The position numbers were made by a program, and so were the translations under genes. From NCBI GenBank assembly GCA_033720735.1, contig JAWWBX010000106.1, forward strand, positions 1-12,509: a stretch of DNA of 12,509 nt. The letters run 5' to 3'. Shown here in pieces: positions 1 to 6,189 of this stretch (position 1 is its first letter; the number at the start of each line of letters is the position of its first letter). Source of the DNA: B8-G4 sp033720735. Its GTDB lineage: Bacteria > Bacteroidota > Bacteroidia > Chitinophagales > Saprospiraceae. Below the pieces are notes generated by a model. It was not told the origin of the DNA and did no database searches. It saw only the letters and a list, made by a program, of their open reading frames with translations.

Positions 1-838
1 CGGTCAGATTGGCCCAGATGGTGGAAACGTGTGCAAAGCCCGTAAGCAACACGGTCGGGACATGTATGAAGGGCAGGATCGTTCCTGACAGGCGTCGTAC
101 AAGCCCGAAGAACTCGGCATACGAGGCGTTGCATCCGCCGAGGATATATCGCTCGCCCGGGACACCACGATGCATAGCGAGGATGTGCCCCTCAACCACA
201 TCGTCGATATAGCTCCAGTTGGCACTGATCTTTCCATGTCCCGGCAGAAAGAATGGGCGGCCATTGAGGTAGTTCCTGATGACCGCAGTAATCGGATTGC
301 CAGGCGAGTTCAATCCGGGACCATAGATCTTGGTGGGATTGACGATCACGACATCCAGCCCATCCCGGACAAACTGCGGTACAAGCCCTTCGGCCCGGGC
401 CTTGGATTGCAGGTAGGCTGTTGCAAGCGGTTTGAGCGGAACGGAGCGCTCATTCAATGGCTCTCCATCTGCGGACGCGCCGAGCACGCCTGCAGTTGAG
501 GTCAGAACGACCTTTTGCATTGAATCGGTTTTCAGAGCCGCTGACAGGATGTTTCTGGTCCCTTCAAAGTTGACAGCATTGAATATCCCGGAGCCGCCGT
601 CCCATAAGCGTGCGTAAGCCGCGGTATGGTATACGCCCTCGCAAGTTCCCATTGCATCTTCCAGGAACTGTTGGCATGACAGGTCCCCGAAGCACAACCG
701 GATATTCGGATGCTCCAGATAGTGCTTCTTTTGCGGACTTCTGATCAACGCATGCACTACGGTGCCATTTCGTGCCAGTCGTAAGGCAAGACGGTTGCCG
801 ATGTAGCCCGTGGCTCCGGTGATGAAGACCCTGTTCAT
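1..838 (-). CDS. NAD-dependent epimerase/dehydratase (extended SDR), 3' end outside window
   Basis: The first 279 codons are present and the frame runs off the left edge without a stop. The N-terminus has the Rossmann dinucleotide-binding motif TGATGYIG (residues 7-14). The SDR catalytic pair YxxxK is at Y142/K146, preceded by the conserved Ser/Thr segment LTSTAG near 112-117. NPTKIYGPG (167-175) and YIDDVVEGHILAM (210-222) match the NPxxVYGPG and substrate-domain segments of extended SDRs. Complete relatives have roughly 330 residues, so perhaps 50 residues are missing. These enzymes act on nucleotide sugars, or as dihydroflavonol-reductase-like or sterol-dehydrogenase-like oxidoreductases on lipophilic alcohols; the substrate here cannot be told. 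The ATG at 838-836 overlaps the TGA of the upstream CPBP gene as ATGA, so translation is probably coupled. It is the last visible gene of a three-gene operon. Confidence 0.93.
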   Translation of the reverse strand, partial: MNRVFITGATGYIGNRLALRLARNGTVVHALIRSPQKKHYLEHPNIRLCFGDLSCQQFLEDAMGTCEGVYHTAAYARLWDGGSGIFNAVNFEGTRNILSAALKTDSMQKVVLTSTAGVLGASADGEPLNERSVPLKPLATAYLQSKARAEGLVPQFVRDGLDVVIVNPTKIYGPGLNSPGNPITAVIRNYLNGRPFFLPGHGKISANWSYIDDVVEGHILAMHRGVPGERYILGGCNASYAEFFGLVRRLSGTILPFIHVPTVLLTGFAHVSTIWANLT

Positions 839-1530
839 AACAGTTCAAGGCGCATCTGCGGATTGGCACGCAGTGAAAAAAAGGAACTGCTGGATGCCAA
901 ACACAGGTGAATGAAAAAAGCTGCCCAGATCGTACCAGTCTGGAGCGTGGCGAGACAGAGGACGACCCCAAAAACGATGGAGCCCAGTGTTTCGGTCGAT
1001 CCCTTGGGCAGGTGTGCCAGGCTGTAGACCGCAATGTTCAGGGCAATCGCTCCCGCATTACCCAGGAGCGGCAGTGTGCCAAACAACAGAATGCCGCGAA
1101 ACAGGACCTCGTAGCCGAGTAAATAAAAGGCCAAGCCAACATGCTCCATAAGCAGAATGGACCAGGTCCAGGTGGCGTTGCGTGTTTCCGGTTGATGTTT
1201 AAGGCTTTGCTTCTTCCGGGCGGCCTGGATGGTGAGTAGTAGGATCGGGACACATGTACAGGCGACCCAGATCAAGGCAGGGTGTTGCAGCCGGGATACA
1301 AAACCAACCGCCAACGTGCTGAGCGGCGTCAGCAGGTACAGCGCGGAGAAGGGGAGCAGGCCCAGGAGCCCGAAGCCAGCAAGGCGACGGACAAGGATGT
1401 GCCTGGCATTGTCGACAATACCTCCGGTACGCAGCCCTTTCTGTGTGATCAACCAGTAGGCCAGATACCCGCCGTGTGCACAGAGCAGGGTGAGGATGAA
1501 TTGGTGCTCGTGAGATATCATGTCGGTCAT
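835..1530 (-). CDS. CPBP (Rce1-like) intramembrane metalloprotease-family protein, catalytic residues atypical
   Basis: 231 residues from the start MTDMIS, with about seven hydrophobic segments. The C-terminal half follows the CPBP/Abi pattern in order: YEVLFRG (140-146), YSLAHLPKG (169-177), then the segment around GSIVFGVV and IWAAFFIHLCLA (201-212). Family members are membrane-embedded glutamate/histidine proteases or bacteriocin-immunity-type proteins. Motif 1 is normally EExxxR; here the first Glu is Tyr (Y140, E141, R145). Motif 2 keeps H173. Motif 3 keeps H208, but the Asn/Asp four residues later is Ala212. Activity is therefore uncertain. The frame is open upstream to 1683, but 1530 is chosen because its ATG overlaps the TGA of the preceding gene as ATGA, and the extra 51 residues would be a polar antisense-like stretch. 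It sits in an operon between the LpxO-like and epimerase genes. Confidence 0.88.
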   Translation of the reverse strand: MTDMISHEHQFILTLLCAHGGYLAYWLITQKGLRTGGIVDNARHILVRRLAGFGLLGLLPFSALYLLTPLSTLAVGFVSRLQHPALIWVACTCVPILLLTIQAARKKQSLKHQPETRNATWTWSILLMEHVGLAFYLLGYEVLFRGILLFGTLPLLGNAGAIALNIAVYSLAHLPKGSTETLGSIVFGVVLCLATLQTGTIWAAFFIHLCLASSSSFFSLRANPQMRLELL

Positions 1531-2390
1531 GATTGCAGCGTCGTGATGCTTGGTTGAATGACAAGGCCGTGGATCGTTGGATGGTGTCTGGCAAGTGCGT
1601 GCTCCACTTTCCTGACAGCCTCCTGCACACGTGTCGAACTGTTGATCAACCTGACCAGGATGTGATTGATCCACCGTGCCCAAGACGGCAAAGAGCTGAA
1701 TCGCTGGACATCCAGGGAAAGCAGGATCAATGGATCAGTTGATCCATGATAAATGATATGCGCGTCTGTCTCGTCAACGAGAAGACCGTGACCTTCTTCA
1801 AGTCGATGGCAAATCCCGTCTGAAGCGATAAAGCCTGTTCCTGCCTTTGGCGTGGCCAGCGGGAGGTAGTAGCTGAGTAGTCCTTTAAACATCCGAACAG
1901 AATGCACCCGACCATGCTCCTGGCCGATCATCACCAATCGAGCAGTCGTGATCATGGGGATCATTTCCAATAGCTGCATCGTATCGCGGAACCAGGATGT
2001 TGCAATGCCCTCCCAAACGCGATAAGACTTAATGGGGATCACGGCTGATCTTGCGGAAGAATGGCCTGATTTCGGAAGACCGTCCTTGTCTAGCTCTGAC
2101 AGAAATGTCTGTGTTTCGTCTCTGATCGTCTTCCAGTAGTTCTCAAGAATCGTCGCTTCCGGAAAGTCGGCGCCAGTCATGTTCTGTGCAGCCATCCGGC
2201 TGCTCCTGCTCACCAGTTTGGTAAACCATACGTAAAGCAAGGCTGGTCTGAACAGGTAGGCGATCCAGGAGATGATCAGTCCGAGTATTTGCAGTGAGAG
2301 GAGCATGATGCTGACTTGGCGTTTTTCTGCGATGACTATTGATCCAAAGATGCCCGACAACCCTTCTGTGCGTTCTGGACGCATCTTCAT
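1527..2390 (-). CDS. LpxO-like aspartyl/asparaginyl beta-hydroxylase-family protein, cofactor residues atypical
   Basis: 287 residues. A hydrophobic anchor (about 29-58) is followed by a segment FPEATILENYWKTIRDE (76-92), which resembles the FPEL..LE.NW..IRDE segment of LpxO and aspartyl/asparaginyl hydroxylases (PF05118). A jelly-roll core contains H163, GLLSYYLPL (170-178), EEGHGLLVDETDAH (198-211) and LSLDVQR. LpxO is an inner-membrane Fe(II)/2-oxoglutarate dioxygenase that 2-hydroxylates a lipid A acyl chain. The anchor-plus-domain layout fits an LpxO-type membrane enzyme better than a soluble peptide hydroxylase. Both putative iron histidines (H163, H211) remain. However, the HxD aspartate is not present, and the two arginines that bind 2-oxoglutarate (LRYH and TDxxR) read LSYY and TDPL. 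The start could instead be the Met at 2306 (MLLSLQ), which opens directly into the anchor and would be more typical. First gene of the ATGA-linked operon. Confidence 0.8.
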   Translation of the reverse strand: MKMRPERTEGLSGIFGSIVIAEKRQVSIMLLSLQILGLIISWIAYLFRPALLYVWFTKLVSRSSRMAAQNMTGADFPEATILENYWKTIRDETQTFLSELDKDGLPKSGHSSARSAVIPIKSYRVWEGIATSWFRDTMQLLEMIPMITTARLVMIGQEHGRVHSVRMFKGLLSYYLPLATPKAGTGFIASDGICHRLEEGHGLLVDETDAHIIYHGSTDPLILLSLDVQRFSSLPSWARWINHILVRLINSSTRVQEAVRKVEHALARHHPTIHGLVIQPSITTLQS

Positions 2391-2615
2391 TTTGACCGGA
2401 CAGTTGTTTTGTTGCAGAGTTTGTCAAGCACTAATGTTCTGATCGCAAGGCCTTCATGCATCCAGATGCTGTCAGCACGATTGATCACTGCTCATCTGCA
2501 CAGGTGGTGGGCATTACAGAAGACCGGGTACAGGTAATGAGTCCGGATGATGCCATCCAGAATGCTTATCTTGACAGGGCAGGGGGTATCCTTTCACCAT
2601 CAAATATCACGCACT
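2391..2615. other. Divergent intergenic region between operon and membrane-protein gene
   Basis: This 225-nt stretch separates the divergent minus-strand operon from the plus-strand membrane-protein gene and must hold start signals for both. I see no convincing TTTG/TAnnTTTG pair on either strand. There is no tRNA, riboswitch or strong hairpin. Plus-strand frames crossing it read into a frame other than that of the membrane protein and look like chance openings. Confidence 0.4.
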
Positions 2616-3041
2616 ATGAACAGGCACGTTCTCTTCGCATTCATCGCGGCACTACTCCTGAATTTCTTTGGCGGCTGGGTGGTCTGGGGCATCGCCCTGA
2701 TGGACCTCTACCAGTCGAACTCAACCGAAGCAGTACTGGCACTCCAGAAGGAGGAAATGGAGTGGGTGTCCATGATCTTCGCGCAAATTGGCTGGGCAGC
2801 TCTGCTGGTCTGGGTGCTCGTCAAGACGGGAAGTAACACCGCGCGCAAAGGGGCCATGACCGCGGCCATCCTGGGCGGGTTGATCTCGTTCAGCATGGAC
2901 TTGTTCTTCCATGCTTCGATGGACTGGTACGCCAACGTGTACATTATCGTCATTGACATCGTCGTCAACATCGTGTTTGCTGCCCTTGTCGGAGCGCTGG
3001 TCGGATGGATCCTTGGTAAAGGGAGTACAGCAGCTGCCTGA
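2616..3041 (+). CDS. Small four-helix integral membrane protein of unknown function
   Basis: 141 residues from MNRHVLFAF. Four hydrophobic segments are visible: about 4-28 (HVLFAFIAALLLNFFGGWVV and following), about 48-68 (EWVSMIFAQIGWAALLVWVL), about 77-97 (MTAAILGGLISFSMDLFF) and about 106-133 (VYIIVIDIVVNIVFAALVGA). Loops are short and there are no cysteines, so it is a compact bundle. The overall look resembles small Bacteroidota membrane proteins of about 140-150 residues with a Gly-Gly turn in helix 1, but I do not recognise a named family. The frame is open to an ATG at 2547, but the 23 extra residues are polar and the ATG at 2616 opens straight into helix 1. It stands alone, with 208 nt before the next gene. 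Confidence 0.75.
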   Translation: MNRHVLFAFIAALLLNFFGGWVVWGIALMDLYQSNSTEAVLALQKEEMEWVSMIFAQIGWAALLVWVLVKTGSNTARKGAMTAAILGGLISFSMDLFFHASMDWYANVYIIVIDIVVNIVFAALVGALVGWILGKGSTAAA

Positions 3042-3138
3042 TGGCCGTAGATCCCGGGTGAGCGATGCGGGTGGGCGCTGATGCCTCGATACGCCTCTCC
3101 GACTGTCCTCATTAATCTGCAGACTGATCAATTTCCTG

Positions 3139-3170
3139 CGCGGTGCACGCATCTACCTGTGCATTACGCG
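3139..3170. promoter_or_regulatory. Inverted repeat at the expected -33 region of the rhodanese promoter
   Basis: Nested inverted repeat: CGCG (3139-3142), one base, TGCAC (3144-3148), ten bases, GTGCA (3159-3163), three bases, CGCG (3167-3170). The right arms lie 12-23 nt before the TACCTTTG element at 3182, where the -33 element and polymerase would sit. That fits an operator for a dimeric repressor. A chance inverted repeat or an inefficient terminator for the upstream gene are alternatives. Confidence 0.3.
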
Positions 3171-3181
3171 TGGGCTGGGGA

Positions 3182-3189
3182 TACCTTTG
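3182..3189 (+). promoter_or_regulatory. Candidate Bacteroidota -7 promoter element for the rhodanese gene
   Basis: TACCTTTG is an exact match to the Bacteroidota primary-sigma -7 consensus TAnnTTTG. It lies 61 nt before the ATG at 3250, leaving a leader of about 50 nt that turns A-rich just before the start (a run of seven A near 3235-3241), as is common in this phylum where Shine-Dalgarno sites are weak. No good TTTG -33 element is seen at the usual spacing, so this rests on the -7 element alone. Confidence 0.4.
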
Positions 3190-3249
3190 TCATAACAAAA
3201 CGCCATACGCTGAAGAAGCAGCCTGACCAGATCAAAAAAAGAAACCATC

Positions 3250-3618
3250 ATGCATCGCATCAGTCTGCAAACCCTCAAATGCAAAATTGACCGAGGCGAC
3301 CGCTTTGTCCTGGTGAGCGCTCTCAATCCCGGTCAATTCAACCGCATGCACATCCCCGGCTCCATCAATGTGCACGACCGTTCGGACCTGAAGGCCTACC
3401 TCAGACCTGACGACGAGATCATCGTGTATTGTACTGAGGCCGGATGCCCTCGCAGCATTGTGCTGGGTCAGTTCCTGTCATCGAGCGGATTTCGTCATGT
3501 GCAGCGGTTTGACGGAGGTCTCCGATCGTGGGTGGAAGCCGGGCTGCCGACTTCGCAAGATGTCGCCTGGAATATCGTGCCGATGCAGGCGCGACGGCAG
3601 CTCAGGAAGGCACAGTAG
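3250..3618 (+). CDS. Single-domain rhodanese-like sulfurtransferase
   Basis: 122 residues, one rhodanese fold with no signal peptide, so probably cytoplasmic. Family marks in order: HIPGSIN (34-40), matching the HIPGAI turn; the active-site strand and loop IVYCTEAGCPRS (58-69) with C61 as the likely persulfide-carrying cysteine and R68 in the loop; a second cysteine, C66, in the CxxxxC arrangement seen in many small rhodaneses; and the C-terminal pattern GFRHVQRFDGGLRSWVEAGLP (80-100). The usual Asp of the first domain motif (VDVR) is Ser here (LVSAL). Such proteins move sulfane sulfur to thiol acceptors; the partner is not shown by the context. The gene ends one nucleotide before the stop of the convergent gene at 3620. 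Confidence 0.9.
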   Translation: MHRISLQTLKCKIDRGDRFVLVSALNPGQFNRMHIPGSINVHDRSDLKAYLRPDDEIIVYCTEAGCPRSIVLGQFLSSSGFRHVQRFDGGLRSWVEAGLPTSQDVAWNIVPMQARRQLRKAQ

Positions 3619-3619
3619 C

Positions 3620-4249
3620 TTACTTGACCTGGATCTGGCCGGCCGGACCGATATCAAACCACAGCCCCTCCGGCCAGAGGACCGGGTTATTGGGGTTCAG
3701 AATATCGCAAAACAGCCCGAAACCCGGCATCCCGAAATAGACAAAGGAATGATGGCGGTCGGATGCAGCATTGGCACCCTCACCGTTGTCCTCCACGGCC
3801 AGGTAAAAGATCCACCCGGGCTCGATCGGCAATCCCAGCGGGTTGTCACCAAGGTCGACGGACAAGATCTCACCGCCCACGGTGGCGCGATTTCCACTGA
3901 CTGTCACACAGGCCATGTCCAGCTCAACGTCAAGATAGATCGGTCCGGTGATATGCCCCTGCCCGTGTACACCACCGGGATTCTCCATGGCCATCAGGGT
4001 GATGGTGTGGCCGCCGTTGGTCAGGTAATGGCCTGAGGCAGAACTGTTCGGGTTGCGCAGCGCGATCTCTTGCGCATCGTCAGCCACGGGCACCGATACC
4101 GATGCCAGGCCGTCGACCTTACCGTGAAGGTTGCCGCGCAGGAGGATCTGTTCGGGTTGCGGTGTGTGGGAGTCAGGAACACAACTTGCCCAAACCAATG
4201 CGAAAAACACGGTAAGAGCAAGTGACAGGCGTGAAATATTCATCGTCAC
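3620..4249 (-). CDS. Secreted protein or lipoprotein of unknown function with a beta-rich domain
   Basis: 209 residues. The N-terminus MTMNISRLSLALTVFFALVWASC is a signal sequence. C23 suggests a lipoprotein, although the -3 residue is Trp rather than Leu, so SPase I cleavage or an atypical lipobox is possible. The mature part has features of a beta-sandwich secreted family found in several phyla: HGQGHITGP followed by VELDMACVTVSGNRATVGGEI (about 108-128), where the VxGNxAxVGG segment is the recognisable part. Next comes an Asp/Asn-rich stretch, GWIFYLAVEDNGEG. No catalytic motif is visible and I do not assign a function. Start alternatives are the Met at 4249 or 4243. The 89-nt gap to the hydrolase gene upstream on the same strand permits co-transcription, and an ACGAT/ATCGT inverted repeat lies in it at 4287-4302. 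Confidence 0.82.
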   Translation of the reverse strand: MTMNISRLSLALTVFFALVWASCVPDSHTPQPEQILLRGNLHGKVDGLASVSVPVADDAQEIALRNPNSSASGHYLTNGGHTITLMAMENPGGVHGQGHITGPIYLDVELDMACVTVSGNRATVGGEILSVDLGDNPLGLPIEPGWIFYLAVEDNGEGANAASDRHHSFVYFGMPGFGLFCDILNPNNPVLWPEGLWFDIGPAGQIQVK

Positions 4250-4338
4250 TCAATTTCTGGATGCAATGCGAGGAGAGACCACCCTGACGATGCAAATATC
4301 GTGCTAGAAAGTACGTGCGGTGTGCTTGCGCCCCCGGG

Positions 4339-5412
4339 TCAAAATCGGTAGGCCGCTTTGCGCAGATCCTTGACACTCCGGAATGGTGTGGGCGGTTTCA
4401 GCTTGTCACCCAGAAAACGGTAGATCTTCATGCGGATCTCCTGCGCCGTTTTCGAATCGATCCGGTCGAAGGAATGACCGCCCGGGATGTCTTCATAGAT
4501 CTCGTACTCAAAGTCCTTGCCTTCCGCTTTCAGGGATTTGATGAGGTGTTCGACTTCCAGTACGTTGACATCGCCGTCGTTGGTGTTGGTGTGGATCAGC
4601 AGGGGTGTCTGCAGTTTGTGTGCCTGCCAGGCCGGTGACCGGCGGCGGTACTCCTCGACATCCTCATAGGCCGTCTTGCCGATATGGTAGTCGACCGAGT
4701 AGAGGTCGCGGTAGCCCTGCGTCTTGTAACCCATGCGGGCGATGAGGTCGCTCACGGGCACTCCGGCGTAGGCGACCTGATAGGCCTCGGGATGATCAAA
4801 GATGTTGAACAAGGTGATCAGCCCGCCGTGGCTCCAGCCGAGGATGCCAACCCGCTTGGCGTCGACGATTTCGTAGTTCTCGACCATGTAGTTGCGCGAG
4901 GCAAAGACATCCTCAGTCTCCAGCCCGCCGTAATCGATCGATTCGTAGAAGCCGCGTCCGTAGCCTGTGCTGCCACGGTATTCAGCTGCCACGACGATGT
5001 ACTGCTGGGCCATGAGTTCGCGAATGATATGCGTGTAGTACGTATTGAAGTTGCTGTGCACGCCGCCATGTGGAAGGACCAGGAGCGGGTACTTCTTTGC
5101 CGGGTCCACGGTTTTCGGGACAAACACATACGCCTGGAAGCGGAAAGGATTGCCATATCCCTGGCGGGTTTTGTTCCTTTCCACCCGGTCGGCCTTGGGC
5201 GGGCCGGTGAGATAGACCTTGTCGATGTACGCGATATCACCGATGCGGTCGTGCATCAGTACGTCGTCGATCGATTTTTGCAGACGGTCAAAACTGTGCC
5301 GCAAGTTTGAGATCTGACGCTGGAGCCGTTCGATCTCCGCATTCTGATCCTGAGATTGCACAATACCAATTGAGACACACAGTACTGCCCCGAGGAGAAA
5401 GCATTGTTTCAT
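4339..5412 (-). CDS. Exported S9-type (prolyl oligopeptidase-like) alpha/beta hydrolase
   Basis: 357 residues from MKQCFLLG; an upstream in-frame ATG at 5424 would add four residues. A signal peptide ends near VQS/Q (19-21), so the enzyme is periplasmic or secreted. Residues about 25-52 (IERLQRQISNLRHSFDRLQK) look like a short coiled coil. The catalytic domain has the S9 order: LLVLPHGGVHS (110-120) as the oxyanion segment, YRGSTGYGRGF (145-155), the nucleophile elbow GWSHGG with S194, the acid D279 in HTNTNDGDV, and H313 in IPGGHSF. S9 relatives cleave proline-containing oligopeptides or are dipeptidyl/acylaminoacyl peptidases, usually with an N-terminal beta-propeller. That propeller is absent here, so peptidase and esterase activities are both possible. 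It follows the NTF2-like lipoprotein gene on the same strand. Confidence 0.9.
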   Translation of the reverse strand: MKQCFLLGAVLCVSIGIVQSQDQNAEIERLQRQISNLRHSFDRLQKSIDDVLMHDRIGDIAYIDKVYLTGPPKADRVERNKTRQGYGNPFRFQAYVFVPKTVDPAKKYPLLVLPHGGVHSNFNTYYTHIIRELMAQQYIVVAAEYRGSTGYGRGFYESIDYGGLETEDVFASRNYMVENYEIVDAKRVGILGWSHGGLITLFNIFDHPEAYQVAYAGVPVSDLIARMGYKTQGYRDLYSVDYHIGKTAYEDVEEYRRRSPAWQAHKLQTPLLIHTNTNDGDVNVLEVEHLIKSLKAEGKDFEYEIYEDIPGGHSFDRIDSKTAQEIRMKIYRFLGDKLKPPTPFRSVKDLRKAAYRF

Positions 5413-5431
5413 ACAGATGGTCATTGTCGGC

Positions 5432-5517
5432 GGTTTGAAGTTTAAGGTTCAAAGTTGGGAGTTGCATTTGTCGGCCACCTTACCTGAACCTCAAACTTCA
5501 AACCTTAAACCTTTAAC
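5432..5517. repeat. Heptamer-repeat inverted repeat between two minus-strand genes
   Basis: The left arm 5432-5450 (GGTTTGAAGTTTAAGGTTC) pairs with the right arm 5486-5504 (GAACCTCAAACTTCAAACC) over 19 positions. Only one is non-Watson-Crick, and it can form G-U in RNA. The loop is 35 nt. The right arm continues to 5517 as degenerate heptamers (ACCTCAA, ACTTCAA, ACCTTAA, ACCTTTAA); the left arm is the same heptamer family on the other strand. The hairpin begins 15 nt after the stop of the NTF2-like gene and ends about 8-20 nt before the start of the hydrolase gene. It could terminate or attenuate transcription or mask initiation. Confidence 0.75.
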
Positions 5518-5519
5518 AT

Positions 5520-6038
5520 CTAGTCTTCGTCTTCTTCGTCATCGTCATCATCATCGTCGTCCGGCAGGCTGGAGTTGTAGATATCGCGAATACAGATCCA
5601 TTTGCCGTCGCGGCGTTCGAAGACAGAAATGTACTTGCCGGTTTCCCGCTCGGTGCCATCGGGGCCGGTTCGAAGTGTCTTTCCGACTTCAACGGCAAGA
5701 TCTCCGTCGGCGAACAGGTCAACGACCTCAAAGCGTGTCGTCACCCCACTCGTGGTGTCCTCTGCCATATTGGCCCGGATGTCGGCCAAAATCGCTGCTT
5801 TGCCCACGAGAGGCGGCTGGTCGGGACCCAGGCTCACGGCGTCATCGGCGTAATAGGCGACGACCGCCTCGGCGTCCCGGGCGTTCTGTGCTTTGGCATA
5901 GGCGTCTTCCATGGCCTGGATCTCGGCGCGGAGGGCGTCCATGTCGATGGTTTCTTCCTGCTCAAGGTCGCCCATTTCGCACGCGGCGAATGCGGCCACC
6001 AGGGTGATCATTGCCAGAAAAAGGAGGTTCTTCATCAT
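5520..6038 (-). CDS. NTF2-like (DUF4440/SnoaL-like) lipoprotein with polyacidic C-terminal tail
   Basis: 172 residues. MMKNLLFLAMITLVAAFAAC is a lipoprotein signal with C20 as the lipidated cysteine, so the protein is membrane-anchored outside the cytoplasm. Residues about 34-155 follow the NTF2-like ketosteroid-isomerase/DUF4440 pattern: an N-terminal helix AEIQAMEDAYAKAQNARDAEAVVAYYADDAVSL (split here only for description), then IRANMAE, a strand set ending with GKYISVFERRDGKWICIRDIYNS. This fold binds small ligands or acts as an accessory domain; no substrate can be named. The last 13 residues are all acidic (eight Asp, then EEDED), a tail not typical of the family. The start may be either of the two adjacent Met codons (6038 or 6035). 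The gene is divergent from the giant T9SS protein gene. Confidence 0.88.
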   Translation of the reverse strand: MMKNLLFLAMITLVAAFAACEMGDLEQEETIDMDALRAEIQAMEDAYAKAQNARDAEAVVAYYADDAVSLGPDQPPLVGKAAILADIRANMAEDTTSGVTTRFEVVDLFADGDLAVEVGKTLRTGPDGTERETGKYISVFERRDGKWICIRDIYNSSLPDDDDDDDDEEDED

Positions 6039-6074
6039 GATTTAAATTGAATGGTGATGCAATGCGAAAAGGTA

Positions 6075-6104
6075 CGAAAATAAGGTGATGGCGCTCATGC
6101 CAAA
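6075..6104 (-). promoter_or_regulatory. Candidate Bacteroidota-type promoter for the NTF2-like lipoprotein gene
   Basis: Read on the minus strand, TTTG (complement of 6101-6104) is followed after 18 nt by TATTTTCG (complement of 6075-6082), a near match to the TTTG ... TAnnTTTG promoter of the phylum. It lies about 37 nt before the ATG at 6038. The -7 element is imperfect, so this is only a candidate. Confidence 0.3.
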
Positions 6105-6143
6105 TGCTTCGCAACGGTATGAAATCGCTAACTTGGGGAAAGG

Positions 6144-6163
6144 ATGCCGGACGGCATGCATGC
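6144..6163. promoter_or_regulatory. Palindromic site upstream of the giant T9SS protein gene
   Basis: ATGCCG (6144-6149) and CGGCAT (6152-6157) form a perfect 6-bp inverted repeat with a 2-nt centre. It overlaps a second perfect 10-bp palindrome, GCATGCATGC (6154-6163). The pair ends 26 nt before the GTG start at 6190. A regulator-binding site or a small leader hairpin is possible; no partner regulator is in the window. Confidence 0.35.
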
Positions 6164-6189
6164 TATGGTCCGTTGCGTCTGCATGAATT

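Noticed and set aside
564..1034. Minus-strand open frame of 156 codons over the epimerase/CPBP junction
   Set aside because: It overlaps two well-supported genes in another frame on the same strand, and its composition has no domain pattern.
2456..2836. Plus-strand open frame of 126 codons
   Set aside because: Its second half overlaps the membrane-protein gene out of frame, and it lacks any hydrophobic or domain pattern; the hydrophobic frame starting at 2616 is the real one.
3081..3290. Plus-strand open frame of 69 codons between the membrane protein and rhodanese genes
   Set aside because: It crosses the promoter-like element and the rhodanese start in another frame and has low-complexity, basic, coding-unlike sequence.
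3458..4036. Plus-strand open frame of 192 codons
   Set aside because: It overlaps the rhodanese gene out of frame and is antisense to the secreted-protein gene; both of those have recognisable protein features and this does not.
4684..5310. Plus-strand open frame of 208 codons opposite the S9 hydrolase
   Set aside because: Antisense shadow of a gene with an intact Ser-Asp-His triad; long antisense frames are common at this GC content.
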